This document shows, one piece after another, positions 43,216 to 54,479 of a stretch of DNA of 64,000 nt. Position numbers and translations under genes: made by a program. This stretch comes from Kryptolebias marmoratus (taxonomy: Eukaryota > Chordata > Actinopteri > Cyprinodontiformes > Rivulidae). The notes below the pieces were generated by a model, which saw nothing but the letters and a program-made list of their open reading frames with translations, did no database searches and was not told the origin of the DNA. Location: contig NC_051434.1 in the NCBI RefSeq assembly GCF_001649575.2, forward strand, positions 18,649,788-18,713,787, written 5' to 3'. The first letter of the stretch is position 1; every line of letters starts with the position of its first letter.

Positions 43216-44390
43216 TAGAAAGTAACTCTCGAACCAAATATGTAAGAATTATTTAAGATGAACTGATAAAATGCGGGTTCTCTGTAACTTGAGTTAAAGC
43301 CAAACAGTATCTTTCTGTCATTCTGTCAGTGGATATCGTTCATGTCGAACCCGATAATGTTATTTAATATCCCTAACTGATGACAGCTTCTGCTTATTAT
43401 CATTTAGCCACAAGAAAATGATTTCCTGTTCAGAGGAAATTTCGCAACCCAGTTTGTTTTGGGTTTGTTTTTGTTTTTGTTTTTTTCTTACTGTTTTGTC
43501 ATTTATTTTCTGAGAGGAAAAAAGCAGGAGTCCTTCAGTGACCTGTGTACCACAGCAGATCTGATCTCGTCCTCTCTTTACAAAGCCTCGAGGAATAGAA
43601 ACTTCACTTTTGTTTTCCACAAAAAAACGCCAATGGTTTTTGATGAAGATTTGCGAGAGGCTTTTTAAATAAAACTGTCTTTTGTTCACACCTTTATTTT
43701 GCTTTTCTTTTTTTGTACCATGTTCAAATACCCATGTCATTTGCTTATGTGGACATCTGACTGCATCAGTCCCACTATGATTGTCTCATTCCAAGAACCT
43801 GGTTTAATGTCATCTTATACTGATTTTTTATTTTATATTATGGGTATATTTTTATTTAAATGGTATGGTTTTTCACTGTCTTTTTTTTTTGTAAAAACTT
43901 TGTTTTTAATGTAGAAAAAAATCCCAGTACATGTTTTTTTATTATTGTTTTTTTTTTTTACTATGCTCTTTTTTTCTTAATTTTTCTATAAAACCGTCAC
44001 TTCATGTCAACAACTCAAACGGTCTGGGTTGTTTGAACACAGTGTCAACAAATCTAGCATGGCATTATCTCCCAATAAAAAAAAATAGACTCCGGTAAGG
44101 CTGGCTTTTTTTGTTCTCACACTATGGGGATGTTTGTATCAGACATCCACTGTTTCTCCTGTCAGAAGTGCAGCTCTGGCAAACATCAATTGCAAAAAAG
44201 GAAGAAAGAAACCACCAACCATGAGCTCTCTTTGTGTTTTGGGTTTCTACCATCTGAAGCAGAACAAGGCACTTAAATTGTCTTGTGTTGGGCATACCCA
44301 GGAACCTTTTCACTGGGGCAGAGCGGAGACAGTACACAAATAATAGATTTGCTAAATGCTTTATTAATGCAAAGCCAAACTCTTGATGCT
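43216..44390. other. Intergenic stretch without a recognisable feature
   Basis: AT-rich with several T runs (43450-43500, 43690-43990). Open frames on both strands lack any domain. I see nothing to annotate. Confidence 0.6.
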
Positions 44391-44394
44391 TTTT

Positions 44395-44690
44395 TTAAGC
44401 ATTTTACCACAGCTTTAAAGGAGCCATTTGTTCATGTTGAAGTCAGTTTCTGTGGGAAAGTTATAATCAATATCATACCTGCTGTGAATAGCATCTTGAA
44501 TGGCCCCAACATTGAGAAACAAAGTTTACGTCCGACAGGACTGTCGAGCTGAGGGCTAATCTGAACACAGCTATGACCAAAGTGGATTACTGCCTTCTTA
44601 TAACAGAAAACAATCCATAGCAGCTCATTCCAACACTATTTTATAAACCTTGTTTAAGCAAAACCTTACTAGTACTGCTTAGGGAGACAC
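44395..44690 (+). repeat. Unnamed interspersed repeat family X, copy 4
   Basis: Shares GTCAGTTTCTGTGGGAAAGT, ACCTGCTGTGAATAG and CCGACAGGACTGTCGAGCTG with the family members at 18397 and 35280. Confidence 0.5.
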
Positions 44691-44840
44691 AAGCACATCA
44701 GTTAACCATTGTCTTTGCCAGTTTGGTGTTTTCAAAATATTCCCCACTGCACTTGCTTTGGGTAGTTTCCATTTGGAGACAAAATTGTACTTTGCTGGAG
44801 CCACTTTTCTTTTTGGCTTTTTCACACGCATTATGTAGAC

Positions 44841-45033
44841 CAGTGATTCCCAACTCCAGTCCTTGAGGAACACTATCCTGCATGTTTTAGTTGTTTCTCT
44901 GCTTTGACACACCTGATTTGAGTAAGTGAGTGATTAACAGGCTTCTGCAGAACTTGAAGACCTGCTGAAGAGCAGAGAAACATCTAAAACATGCAGGATA
45001 ATGTTTCTCGAAGACTGGAGTTGGGAGTCACTG
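44841..45033. mobile_element. hAT-type miniature element, copy 4
   Basis: Foldback from CAGTGATTCCCAACTCCAGT to its complement ending GGGAGTCACTG; the interior carries the ATCCTGCATGTTTTAGTTGT block of the family. Flanks ATGTAGAC (44833-44840) and ACACAGAC (45034-45041) agree at five of eight bases, consistent with an aged duplication. Confidence 0.85.
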
Positions 45034-45041
45034 ACACAGAC

Positions 45042-46600
45042 TATTTATTTCAGTAGACTAAATGTCCCCACCTGCTCTTGTCGTTGGGAATTGAAGCCAG
45101 CAGGACCCAGTGTACGGATGCTGCCATGATGTATTTTTGGAACTAGAGTCTGTGCACTAAGGATGTGGGGCTTGAAGTCCCACCTACTCTCCTGCACACA
45201 ATCCTGATGCTACATTATCTTTTTTTTTAGCGTGAAATGTTTGATAACAACTAAATATATTGGAAAAATGAATATTTGAACATACAGCTGCAGGGTAAGA
45301 AGTATGCGAATGAACAATAGACATAACAAGAAAAAAATGATGTTTTATTTTGTTTTAGACCAAGTGTAATGTTCCACTCATAATATGTGGAGGAGGCAGG
45401 ACTTAGTTTGTTTTGAGAACAATCTAAAGGAAAGTTGGTCCTGTTCCGTTCAAAGGTCTAGATAATATCATTAATATACAGGTTCTTACAGCTGTGCTGG
45501 TCCACAATCCAATTTTCTTGCAACAGCTTTGTGCATCAAATTACATAACTGTGATGACACTTCATAGAGCAGTCTGGTAATTGCAGCTGAAATTAATTTG
45601 TTAAAGCTTGTCCGCTGACAGCCACTGTGACGAGCTGTTCAAAATCAGAACATGTGGAATGAAATCAAAATAAATTGGATGCTTCGTTTTTCGCTCTTTC
45701 GCCATAGCAGTAACACCTGACACTGAGGAAGTGTCACTGAGGGCACCCCACAGGGAACCGTCCTCCATCAGCTTAAAATCAGTGAAAAGTCCTTGTAATA
45801 AGCCCATCATCCATTTTCACTTCACATTAATTTGATTTTAATACCGTAGATGATCTGTGTATCACCTCATGAAAAAGAGTTACATAATATTAATGATATA
45901 GGCTTAAAAAAGACATGACCCAGTGCCAGTTTCAGGTGCTTTAAGGGGAGAACAGCACATACCCTTCTGACAGTTTGAGAGCATCTTCGTGTATAATACA
46001 TTGTTAAATCAAAGGCCCTTTCACAAGGTTCTGTGCTCATTATAATTATGAATGTTTAAAAAGAAACACTTTGTTCCCCAGGATATGAATTCATCATGCC
46101 AGTTCATTTCATGTCACACCAAACACCACCTCATCCAAACTGTATTTTCATTAAAACCTTTATGTTGTCTTTAACAGACTTTAATGTTCTGTGTAATGTG
46201 TTCAAGCTCCAGTTAGTCCAGAGAAGCTGATTCAAAGTCCTCAGGCGAAACATGGTGATACAACCTTTATGGCATATTAAAATAATCTAAACCTATTTTG
46301 TCCTGTCAAAAACACACCTCAGTGGGTCCAAACTGACAACAGGAATGTAAATGATGTGTATGACATCCGTGATGGAGCACAGAGTATGGAGAAAAGGGCA
46401 GACGTCTTCATTCAGGCTTGGCTAATGGCTAGTCAAACAAGGGTCTGTTTTATATTGTTTTCCAGGTTGTTCAGTTCCTTCTCTAAAACAACATAAATGG
46501 TGTGAAAGAACACTACATTGGCTAATATTAAACCTCAACACTTTTGCGTGACACCATTTGTTTAGTTTATTGCACCATCCATGTTCCTACATGAATGTAT
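45042..46600. other. Intergenic stretch without a recognisable feature
   Basis: No long open frame, no repeat shared with the rest of the window and no RNA gene that I can see. A minus-strand frame at 45601-45810 is short and unrecognised. Confidence 0.6.
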
Positions 46601-46617
46601 GTACGCTGAGCGTAGAC

Positions 46618-46838
46618 CAAATCTGACAAACTCCTCGGGGGGCCGCTCTCCTGCATGTTTTAGATGTGTTCCTGATTTAAAGCACCTGCTTTATTTAATG
46701 ACTTGCGGACATGCTTCTAGAGAACTTAATGATGTGGTGAGAAGGTAATTGAACCATTTCAATCAGGTGTGTTGGCGCAAGAAAACCTAAAACTTCCAGG
46801 ACAGCGGAGCCTTGAGGCCTGGAGTTTGACGCCCCCTG
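46618..46838. mobile_element. hAT-type miniature element, copy 5
   Basis: The left terminus is eroded (CAAATCTGACAAACTCC) but the right terminus GGAGTTTGACGCCCCCTG is clear, and the interior has CTCCTGCATGTTTTAGATG and ATCAGGTGTGTTGG. Flanks GCGTAGAC (46610-46617) and GCATAGAC (46839-46846) differ at one base, so the 221-bp extent is well supported. Confidence 0.88.
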
Positions 46839-47739
46839 GCATAGACGGACCGTGCACACGCCATTGGCGCTGAGGCGGTGTCATGCAAAAGGGAAGAGGT
46901 TTAATATTAGCTGATGCAGCGTTCGTTCACACCGTCATTTTTGGGAAAGAGTTGTTTAATAAGCCCGAAGAACAACAATAAAACTCGCCCTTGTCTGGCT
47001 AGCCATTAGCCTAGCTGGGACAAAGACTGAAGTCACGGCTGGTACGGTAGAAACTACTGATAAATATGTGACAGAACATCACTTCAAAAATGACCAGATT
47101 ATTCCTTTAGGTGTTAACCTTTCCTAAAGGACAAGTCAGAGAAAATGCAGTGAGGTTTGTAAGACTATGGAAATTGTTTTAGACCAAAGCACACTGTTTC
47201 TTTTCACTGGTGGATAATGCAATATTGTTCCCAACGTCTGTCAGCTTCTTTGGAGATGGAAAAAAATGTTATAAATAAACAATGTTCAAATGTGTCCTTT
47301 TTCTTTTTTTTTGACTGACTTCATTTACATAAGCTGTCCCTTCTCAAGTTGCGCCAAACTGCTGATAAAAGAACTGGGCCCTGCGTTTTGTTTTCCCTGT
47401 TTCTCAGTCCACATTACTCCTCTGAAATTTTCTGCTGTGTTTGAACCTCCTATTCACACAGGGAGTTTTTGCTGAGGACAAAAGAGATGTTTAGGACTGC
47501 TTTCCAAAGTGAAAATCTTTTTTAAAATTCTGGTATTGGTGCCTCCAAGCACAGAGTTTTTCCGATACTTTGACGTAGCAGCACGTTTCACACACTAACA
47601 CTTTGTATCCAAGAAACCAAAACAACATTGGAGTTATTTTTATCAGTTTTTCTACGTCTGTTTTACTTTACCAAGATCCTGTCCCAGTTAAACTTTAATC
47701 ATGCGCTGAAATGGTTAATAATTGAGAGGGAACTGTAAA

Positions 47740-48065
47740 AAGTGTCAAAGGAAGTATGATTAGCCAAACTAAGAATGTTCTTTCTCTGTAATTATTGGGA
47801 ATTATCCTCAGCTACTATCACACCAAATTTGAACGTAGTAGCGTTAAAATTGTCTGGCTTGTGGCTATTTTTGTGTTTACTAAGTTTGCGTAGCAGTGAC
47901 AGCCATCTTGAATTGGGTTGACCACAAAAATAAGAAACTATAGAAGAACATCCAGTGATCACTTTCCGAGAATTTCAATGAATCCATCCAGTGGTTCACA
48001 CACACACACAGACTGGCAAAAACATTATCACCCTTTTGTTTTCAGCAACGGGCAATAATAAAGCC
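47740..48065 (-). repeat. Interspersed repeat family Z (CCAGTGGTTCATGAGATATC type), single unit
   Basis: Contains TATCACACCAAATTTGAACG, CAGCCATCTTGAATTGGGTT and CCAGTGGTTCACACACAC in the order seen, on the same strand, at 50040-50745 and 57360-57975, and reversed at 51255-51905. It ends in a GGGCAATAATA-type block. About 330 bp; no coding potential; the class is unknown. Confidence 0.7.
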
Positions 48066-48230
48066 TAATCGTCAACCAACAGTTTGGTTTGTCAGGACAA
48101 AAGATCATGAATGTGCTTATTAGTTAACAATATAATGCATGTTTGACAAATGCCTTTATTTCAGACTCAAACACAGAGCATGAGGTGCGTTATTTATTAG
48201 TCTGAGGTCCGACCAGAAACTTCTTGGCTT

Positions 48231-49101
48231 TTTATTTTGAGGAGTTCAATCGAGAATATAATCCTAATGGACATAGGTTGTCATACAATGTGCCAAAACA
48301 AGACTTGTGCAGTTGTAAAGTTTTGTAAAACTTATGAATCCTCTCTGGTGTGCGCGTGTGTGATACAACCAAAAAAGAGACACTGACCCCCCTGCCTCCA
48401 CACGCAAAAGTCCTGCAACTTATTATCTCTGAATTCTCAGTAAGGAGGGTCCCAGCCTCCCGGTTTGCCACAGGAACACAGACAGTAGTGGTGTGTGATA
48501 CTGCAAGATTTCGTATCGACCCGACGCCAAGTAAACTCGGGGTCAGCACTTTGAACTTCTACAGGTCGCCTGTTTTTTTACGCAGGGAGAGAAACGTCTC
48601 GTGTTTGTATTGTCATGATGCTAGTATCAATAAGACGCCTGCTTTGGTATTCATATAATCAATATTTGAATCGATCCACACACCACTAAAAGACAGACAG
48701 ACAAAACTGCTAAGGGAATATAGTTGTTCATGCTTTTCTGCGTGTATTCGTAGTTCAGCTGCACCACAGCGTCCCACTCAGGAGTCTACGGTTTACACAT
48801 AGGTGGCAATGACCGAAAGACAAAGCAGAAGAAATGAAGTTCAAGTGATTTCTCACCCTGCGTTAGATGCAGTTTTTATGTCCTTATGGTCCCTGAGTAA
48901 TAAATTATCTAAATATTGATAGCAGCAAGTCTCTTCACACAGTACTTTTCTTTTCCTGTTCCTTTGGCGCCACCATTTTAGATGGAAGAGGAGCCCTGTC
49001 ACCAAAATCTGCACACACTGGTCCATGAGGGGGTTGGCAGAAAATTGGATGACATTTACGCCACATGCAGAGCGGAAAGTATGAACCACTCTGTTTCCAC
49101 C
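48231..49101 (-). other. KCNG2: Probable 3' UTR and 3' flank of KCNG2
   Basis: Lies directly after the KCNG2 stop on the minus strand. AATAAA signals read on the minus strand fall at 48231-48236, 48193-48198 and 48155-48160; which is used cannot be decided. It includes the small TIR element at 48488-48686. The antisense frame spanning 48982-49974 is a shadow of the KCNG2 exon. Confidence 0.4.
48488..48686. mobile_element. Small non-autonomous DNA transposon with GTGGTGTGTG termini
   Basis: A 199-bp element opening GTGGTGTGTGATACTGCAAG and closing with the complement ATCCACACACCAC; TA dinucleotides flank both ends (48486-48487, 48687-48688). The text (GATTTCGTATCGACCCGACG) recalls a common fish miniature element. 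It sits in the likely KCNG2 3' UTR. Confidence 0.7.
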
Positions 49102-49923
49102 TTAAGTTTGCATGGACGCTCTGATCTCAGCTGCCCTCTGAGCGGCCAGGGACTTCCGCCGCTGTACGGCCGCAGCCGCCGCGGCCTCCGGGATGCCGTG
49201 GTAGCTGTCGGTCTCCTGAGAGTCCTCGCTGTTCTGAGACTTGGTGCTGTCCTGCGAGTCCGGCTTCTGCCTCAGAGCTCGGCTCTGCTCCTCCTTCAGC
49301 TCCACGTACGAGCGGGAGAACGTGTGAAAGATGGACGTGACGGGGAAGGCCATGAGGAGGATGCCGCTCAGGATGCTGCTGAGCGCCACCACCTGGCCCG
49401 GGATGCTTCTGGGCACCATGTCGCCGTAACCGACCGTCGTCATGGAGATGACCGCCCACCAGTAGCTGCCGGGGATGCTGGTGAACTCCTGCTTGGCGCC
49501 CATTTCGCTCTCGGCGAGGAACACCAGCGGTGCGAAAAGAGCCATGGCCACGCACAGGAACAGCAGCAGCAGGCCGAACTCGCGCGTGCACCGCTTCACG
49601 GTCAGACCGAGCGTCTGCAGGCCCAGCGAGTGGCGGGCCAGTCTCATCACGTAGAAGATCCGCAGAGCTCGGAGAACTCGGAGGACCAGCCCCACCTTCT
49701 CCAGGTAGTTGTTCCCCGGTTTTCCTCCCACGGACAGAGAGTCCACGATGAGCGTGATGTAGTAGGGCAGGATGGCCACCACGTCGATGATGTTCAGAGG
49801 CGTACGCAGGAACACGCATTTGCTCTGAGTCTGGATGAAGCGCAGCAGGAACTCCAGGGAGAACCAGCCAACGCAGACCGTCTCCAGAACAAAGATGTTC
49901 TTACATCTCTGGAAGCAGTCACC
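49102..49923 (-). CDS. KCNG2: KCNG2 (Kv6.2) last coding exon: S2 to C-terminus
   Basis: A 273-codon exon; on the minus strand it follows a CTGCAG acceptor (AG at 49925-49924), phase 0, and ends TAA at 49104-49102. Exon residues: S2 about 9-30; S3 about 44-60; S4 about 79-99 with Arg at 82, 85, 88, 94, 97; S5 about 117-137; pore helix and filter TTVGYGD at 162-168; S6 about 177-202; charged C-tail with six consecutive Ala and RRKS, a possible PKA site. S6 has PVTSI (194-198) where most Kv channels have PVP, typical of the electrically silent Kv6 subunits, which form heteromers with Kv2 at the plasma membrane. RLARHSLGL, REFGLLLLFLCVAMALFAPL and PGQVVALSSILSGILLMAFP match human Kv6.2 almost exactly. 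The T1 domain and S1 lie on an upstream exon outside this window. KCNG1/3/4 are less likely given the wording and the linkage. Confidence 0.95.
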   Translation of the reverse strand, partial: GDCFQRCKNIFVLETVCVGWFSLEFLLRFIQTQSKCVFLRTPLNIIDVVAILPYYITLIVDSLSVGGKPGNNYLEKVGLVLRVLRALRIFYVMRLARHSLGLQTLGLTVKRCTREFGLLLLFLCVAMALFAPLVFLAESEMGAKQEFTSIPGSYWWAVISMTTVGYGDMVPRSIPGQVVALSSILSGILLMAFPVTSIFHTFSRSYVELKEEQSRALRQKPDSQDSTKSQNSEDSQETDSYHGIPEAAAAAAVQRRKSLAAQRAAEIRASMQT

Positions 49924-50039
49924 CTGCAGATGAGAGAAGAACAAAAAAATTTTTTTAAAAAGATTACGGACTGAGTAAGACACAGGTTCAAAAGTTTTAA
50001 ACTAGGATCATCTTGTGTTGAGTTTTGAGTTGTAGCTGT

Positions 50040-50745
50040 TTGGTCAAACCTTTGGTCAAACATTGTCTCACAATCCGTCCAGTGGTTCATGAGACATTTA
50101 GCTAACAGACAAACAGGGTTGAGTATTAAGATGGCTACCACATATGCTAAAGTTTTAAACAAAAATCTTACTTTTGAAGTATGAGTTGTGAATGACTCTC
50201 ATCTATTACCACACCAAAGTTTACCACAATATCTGCAAAACTGACTGAATTAGAGCCATTTTTGTGTTTTCTAAGGTCAGTTGGCTGTGGAAACCAGTGG
50301 GGTTGGCTTTAAAAGATAATCATTTGTAGATGTACATTCAATGATTATTTTCAGAAAGTTTCATTAAAATCTGTCCAGTGGTTCATGAGATATCTTGCTA
50401 ACAGACAGACAGAGTTGACTCCAAATAGGCAATAGCAAAATTTTACACAAAAGTCATGAACAGTCTGTTAGTGCTCACAATACGTGTTGCAAATCAGTCC
50501 CAGCTATTACCACACCAAACTTTAGGTAAATATCTGAATAATTGACTGAGTTAGAGGCATTTTTGTGTTTTTTAAGGTCAATCAAGATGTGGCAGCCATC
50601 TTGAATCATGTTGCCTTCAAAGGTTAATCAGCTGAAGGTGTCCATTCAGAGATTTTGTCCCGAGGTCCGTGAAGACATTCTTCTAACAGACACACAGACA
50701 TGTTATCGTCCACCTTCACTTGTCGGCGGCGGGCAATTCAAAGGT
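50040..50745 (-). repeat. Family Z repeat, tandem dimer
   Basis: Two tandem units of about 300 bp, each with an ATTACCACACCAAA block (50205 and 50506), a GCCATTTTTGTGTTTT-type block and a CCAGTGGTTCATGAGA-type or related block. It ends in GGCGGCGGGCAATTCAAAGG. Opposite in orientation to the dimer at 51255-51905, about 500 bp away. Confidence 0.8.
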
Positions 50746-51254
50746 TGACGCGTTGATGCCGCATGAAGCTGACGAATAAACGTGTTTCAAAGTCTTTGAT
50801 TTGATTCCTGAGTTAAACCATTGACAGAGAAATATTACGGCGTCAGATCTCCCAACAAAGAAGGGAAACGTGTTCCCTCTCAGAACAGAGACGGAGCTGC
50901 TGAAAGATTCATGAGACGCGGCGTTGAAATCTTTGATTGTGGAGTCTCGTAAACCTGGCTGCCTCACACATCCAACCCGGCTGATCGAGAGGTGAAAGCT
51001 GCAGAGATGAAGATGGGAAGAATTACCTGTCACTGTGAAGTTTTCAGAGGAAACACTTCCTCTTCCTTTCAAAAAAAATGCTCAAAAAGCTTTCATAAAT
51101 ATTTGAAGGTCTAATTACAAGAGTTGCTTAGGTATTACATCAAACTCACCCCGCAGACGGAAAACTGAAATCGTGGAAATAATTTTCGTTCTTTTTCTTC
51201 TTTTTTTCTGTCATTACTTAGAGTTACAAATGGTCACAGTTGATCACTCGCTGC

Positions 51255-51905
51255 CAGAGGCAGACAATAACGTTTTTATGCTTTCGCCCTTTTTTTTGTT
51301 TGTCTGTTAGCAAAATATCTCATGAACCACTGGAGGTATTTTACTGAAACTTGCAGACAATAATCAATAAATGGGCCTCTACAATTGATTAACTTTTGGA
51401 GTTGACCCAGTCCGAGATGACCACCACAACTAACTGACATTAAAAAACACAAAAATGGCTACAACTCAATCAGTTTTCCAGATATCGAGCCAAAGTTTAG
51501 TTTGGTAGTAGCTGAGACTGATTTAAAACACATATTTTGAGCGCTAGTACATCACACAAGATCTTTGTTTAACATTTTCTGATAAACTATTTGCAGTCAA
51601 CTCTGTTTGTCGGTTAGCAAAACATCTCATGAACCACTGGACAGATTTGAACAAAACATACATAAAGTATTTTTCATCTAAACATCTACAAGCGATTAAC
51701 TTTTGTCATAAATCCAATTCAAGATGGCCACCACAGTTACAGAAAAACAGCTATAACTCAGATTATTTTAAAGATATTGAGCTAAAATTTGGTGTGGTAG
51801 TAGTTGAGTTTCATTCACAACACATGCTATGAGTGTGGCATCTGGCGAGCTCTCACGTTATTTTTAGGGTTTAACCAAAGCGGCTACAACGCCGTCATTT
51901 CTCAA
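51255..51905 (+). repeat. Family Z repeat, tandem dimer, inverted relative to 50040-50745
   Basis: Two units, each with GCAAAAYATCTCATGAACCA-type text (51310 and 51618), CAAGATGGCC/CCGAGATGACC and GGTAGTAGTTGAG-type blocks. It ends with TTTAACCAAAGCGGCTACAA, a tail also seen at 63800. No coding capacity. Confidence 0.8.
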
Positions 51906-52404
51906 GAACTCAAAGCGTTTTACTTTCTCTTTGCTGCATTTGTTTTTTTTGTGTAGACTAAAGAGAAACTGTCAAGTAAAAAAAAAATACAGCAAAGCAA
52001 GCGCTTTATGTACTTTTGGAAACCTTAAAAGCTTCACATTCATGCAGATTGCGGCTCATAGATTTGATGTCCGTAGAGGTTGTGTGAAAACTCGATATCA
52101 GCTGATCACCGGAGCGTCACACGGAGCTTATGCTTATAAATGTTGTATCTGCGTATGAATGTGCACAAGTGCAGAGACGTTAGCGAGCCATTTTCCTGTG
52201 AGTTTGCTCAGTCAGCCTCATGTATTTTTTAAAGCATACACTTAGTTTTGCATGTGGCATGTGGCATGTTTTGCCCCCCCTGAGATCCCAGACTTGCTAA
52301 ACCCATTAAGGACCATGTAAATGACTGATCAGCAGAGCTGGAGCTGCAGTTTCTCACTCAGTGGCAATAAATCACCTGAGTGAAAGTTCACCGAATAAGA
52401 TGAG

Positions 52405-52450
52405 AGAAAATGAATCAAATCAGCTTTATTTTTAAAGCACAATAAAACTA
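52405..52450. repeat. Common fish repeat head fragment
   Basis: AATCAGCTTTATTTTTAAAGCAC resembles the opening of the repeats at 21236 and 31625. Short. Confidence 0.35.
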
Positions 52451-52459
52451 GAAGCACTC

Positions 52460-53085
52460 AGAGAGCGCAAACCTCCGCTAAGGCCACAGCGTGATTAAAA
52501 AATAGCGCGATCCGGATCAGCACCAAAATAGAATCCATTGTTTTTTGGGACGACATCAACATTTCCTCCAAATCTGTTCATTAGTTTTTACCTGATCTTT
52601 GCTAACAGACAGACAAACAAACTAACAGACACAACAGGAAACAGATCTTCATTGGCGGAGGAAACAAGTTTTAAGCAAAGGGGTTACCTGTGACCTTGAC
52701 CTTTGACCCCATGAACCTTGAAATCATCAGGCATCATCTTTGACCCATTAGGTGTCCAGCTGTGCAGTTTGACATTCCTACAATACACTGCTGCAGACTT
52801 AGAGCACTATGTCAACTGTGATGTTGACCTTTGACCCCATGACCTTGAAATCTATGGTGATCACCCTTGACCTAAGAGGTGTCAAACTGTGCAGTTTAAT
52901 TCTCCTGTTATACAGCTGAAGAGGTAGAGCACGGGCTGATCTGTGACCTTGAATTTGACCTTTGACCGGATCACCACCAAAATTTAACCACTCGTTCCTT
53001 GCACCATGTTTGACGTTTCCTGAAAATTTCATGAAAATCTGTTCATAACTTTTTTAGTAATCTTGTGCACAGACAGACCAAAGAG
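52460..53085 (-). repeat. Fish repeat with nuclear-receptor-like half-sites, copy 2 (long)
   Basis: Related in reverse to 18775-19125. The unit containing TGACCTTTGACCCCATGA is partly repeated within it. DR1-like sites TGACCT-T-TGACCC occur at 52697-52709 and 52825-52837, and TGACCT-T-TGACCG at 52956-52968. An ACCTCCGCTAAGG-type end lies at about 52473. It is an interspersed repeat; its class is not recognised. Confidence 0.75.
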
Positions 53086-53305
53086 GTGCACAGTGAACCC
53101 ACTTTAACTGCCTTAAAAGCATTCTGGCTTGTTAGAAGCTTCTGTGTACGGATACTCAAAATTAAACAGAAACTTGTCAGTGGTTGTCAAGTATCCAGCT
53201 GGATGCGGGTCAAACTGCAGCGATGTAAAACTTGTTTACAGCTTCCTCGGGTGTGACATAAAGTCACACTAATTAAATCTTTATTGCCAAGATGTTGCTG
53301 CCTGG

Positions 53306-53334
53306 TAAAAAATAAATAAATAAAATAAAAAAAA
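53306..53334. repeat. (AAAT)n low-complexity tract
   Basis: Runs of AAATA/AAATAAA units. Confidence 0.9.
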
Positions 53335-53895
53335 CCTGACCTTTCTCCATGGCAGCCACAAGGATGGCAACAACAGACACATCCCATGAGGGTCGTTGGT
53401 GGTCATTCACATTTAGTTTGTTCACATTTAGTTTGTTCACACTTGCTTGTCGGTATGCGATAAAAGCCAAACTGCTGCTCACAGAAACATAAAGCTAAGC
53501 CCATACGAATTAAAATGAACAACAGAGAGGCAGTCCCATGCCTCAGAACGGCTCAGTATTCCCTGAACAGCTGCCAGCAGGTTCCAAGTCTGGCTTCGGA
53601 CTCGGATTTAGAAATAATACCGTAACGACGAGGCTGAAATCACACCGTCTGATTTATTTTAAGGGAATCTTCTGCCAAACCGGACAAGAAAATTATCAAC
53701 AGAACCCGCTTCTGTCAAACATTTTTATTTTATTCAGAAAGATTTTTTCAAAATCTGCAAGCCTTCACTAAAAATAACCTGTGCTCGGTTGAACAGAGTT
53801 TATCGTAACAGTAGGGAAAATGAACTATTTTATCATAGGAACATTTTGAACTGAATCCTCTACAGCAAGCAGTTTGTGTATTTATTCAATATTCT

Positions 53896-54348
53896 TGATA
53901 TGAAGCATCACTAGTTTTCGACTAGTTCAACAAACACTTTTACTAGTAACACTAGTAAACTAGTGGTACTTCTGCCCTACTAGCTGAAGCATAAGTCATA
54001 CTAGTGAGCATTTTTGACACACTAGTAGCCCAAAAGTCCCAACTATTTGGCTTCTTATTGCATTAGTGAACCACTGGACCCAACTAGTGAACCAGTAGAT
54101 ATCAAAAGCCGTTGCATGTTAACTAGTCAATTTAAACTATGCCTACCAATCAACTAGTGCAACCTAAAAGTTTCTTGAATTAACTACCGAGTTGGCACTT
54201 TTTTTGTTTTTACTACTGAACTAGTGCAGCTAAAAAACATCAACAAGTAGTTTAGCGCACCTAAAATGGTAACTGGGGAACTAGTAAAGCCTAAAATGTT
54301 TAACTAGTGCAGTATAGTTGCAAACTAGTGGCTGAAAATGATGCTTGA
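53896..54348. repeat. ACTAGT-rich element with short inverted termini
   Basis: Fourteen copies of the palindrome ACTAGT (starts 53910, 53921, 53942, 53951, 53959, 54000, 54021, 54083, 54122, 54153, 54220, 54280, 54303, 54324). The ends look inverted: GATATGAAGCATCACTAG on the left and, reading the other strand from the right end, ATATCAAGCATCATTTTCAG leading into CCACTAGTTTG. This suggests a non-autonomous DNA transposon whose interior is built of degenerate CTAGT units. I do not recognise it with certainty. Confidence 0.65.
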
Positions 54349-54479
54349 TATTAAAGATATTGAATTAATAAAACAAACGGCCCGCCATAGATCACCTTTT
54401 TTCAACTGTCAGGTTTTACCGTATCAGGCCAAAATTAAAACGATCTGGTCTTTACCAGGTTCTAAAACTGTTAATCTCA

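Noticed and set aside
48982..49974. A 330-codon plus-strand open frame
   Set aside because: It is the antisense shadow of the GC-rich KCNG2 exon. Its composition is low in hydrophobic order, it matches no family, and the minus-strand reading is unmistakably a Kv channel.
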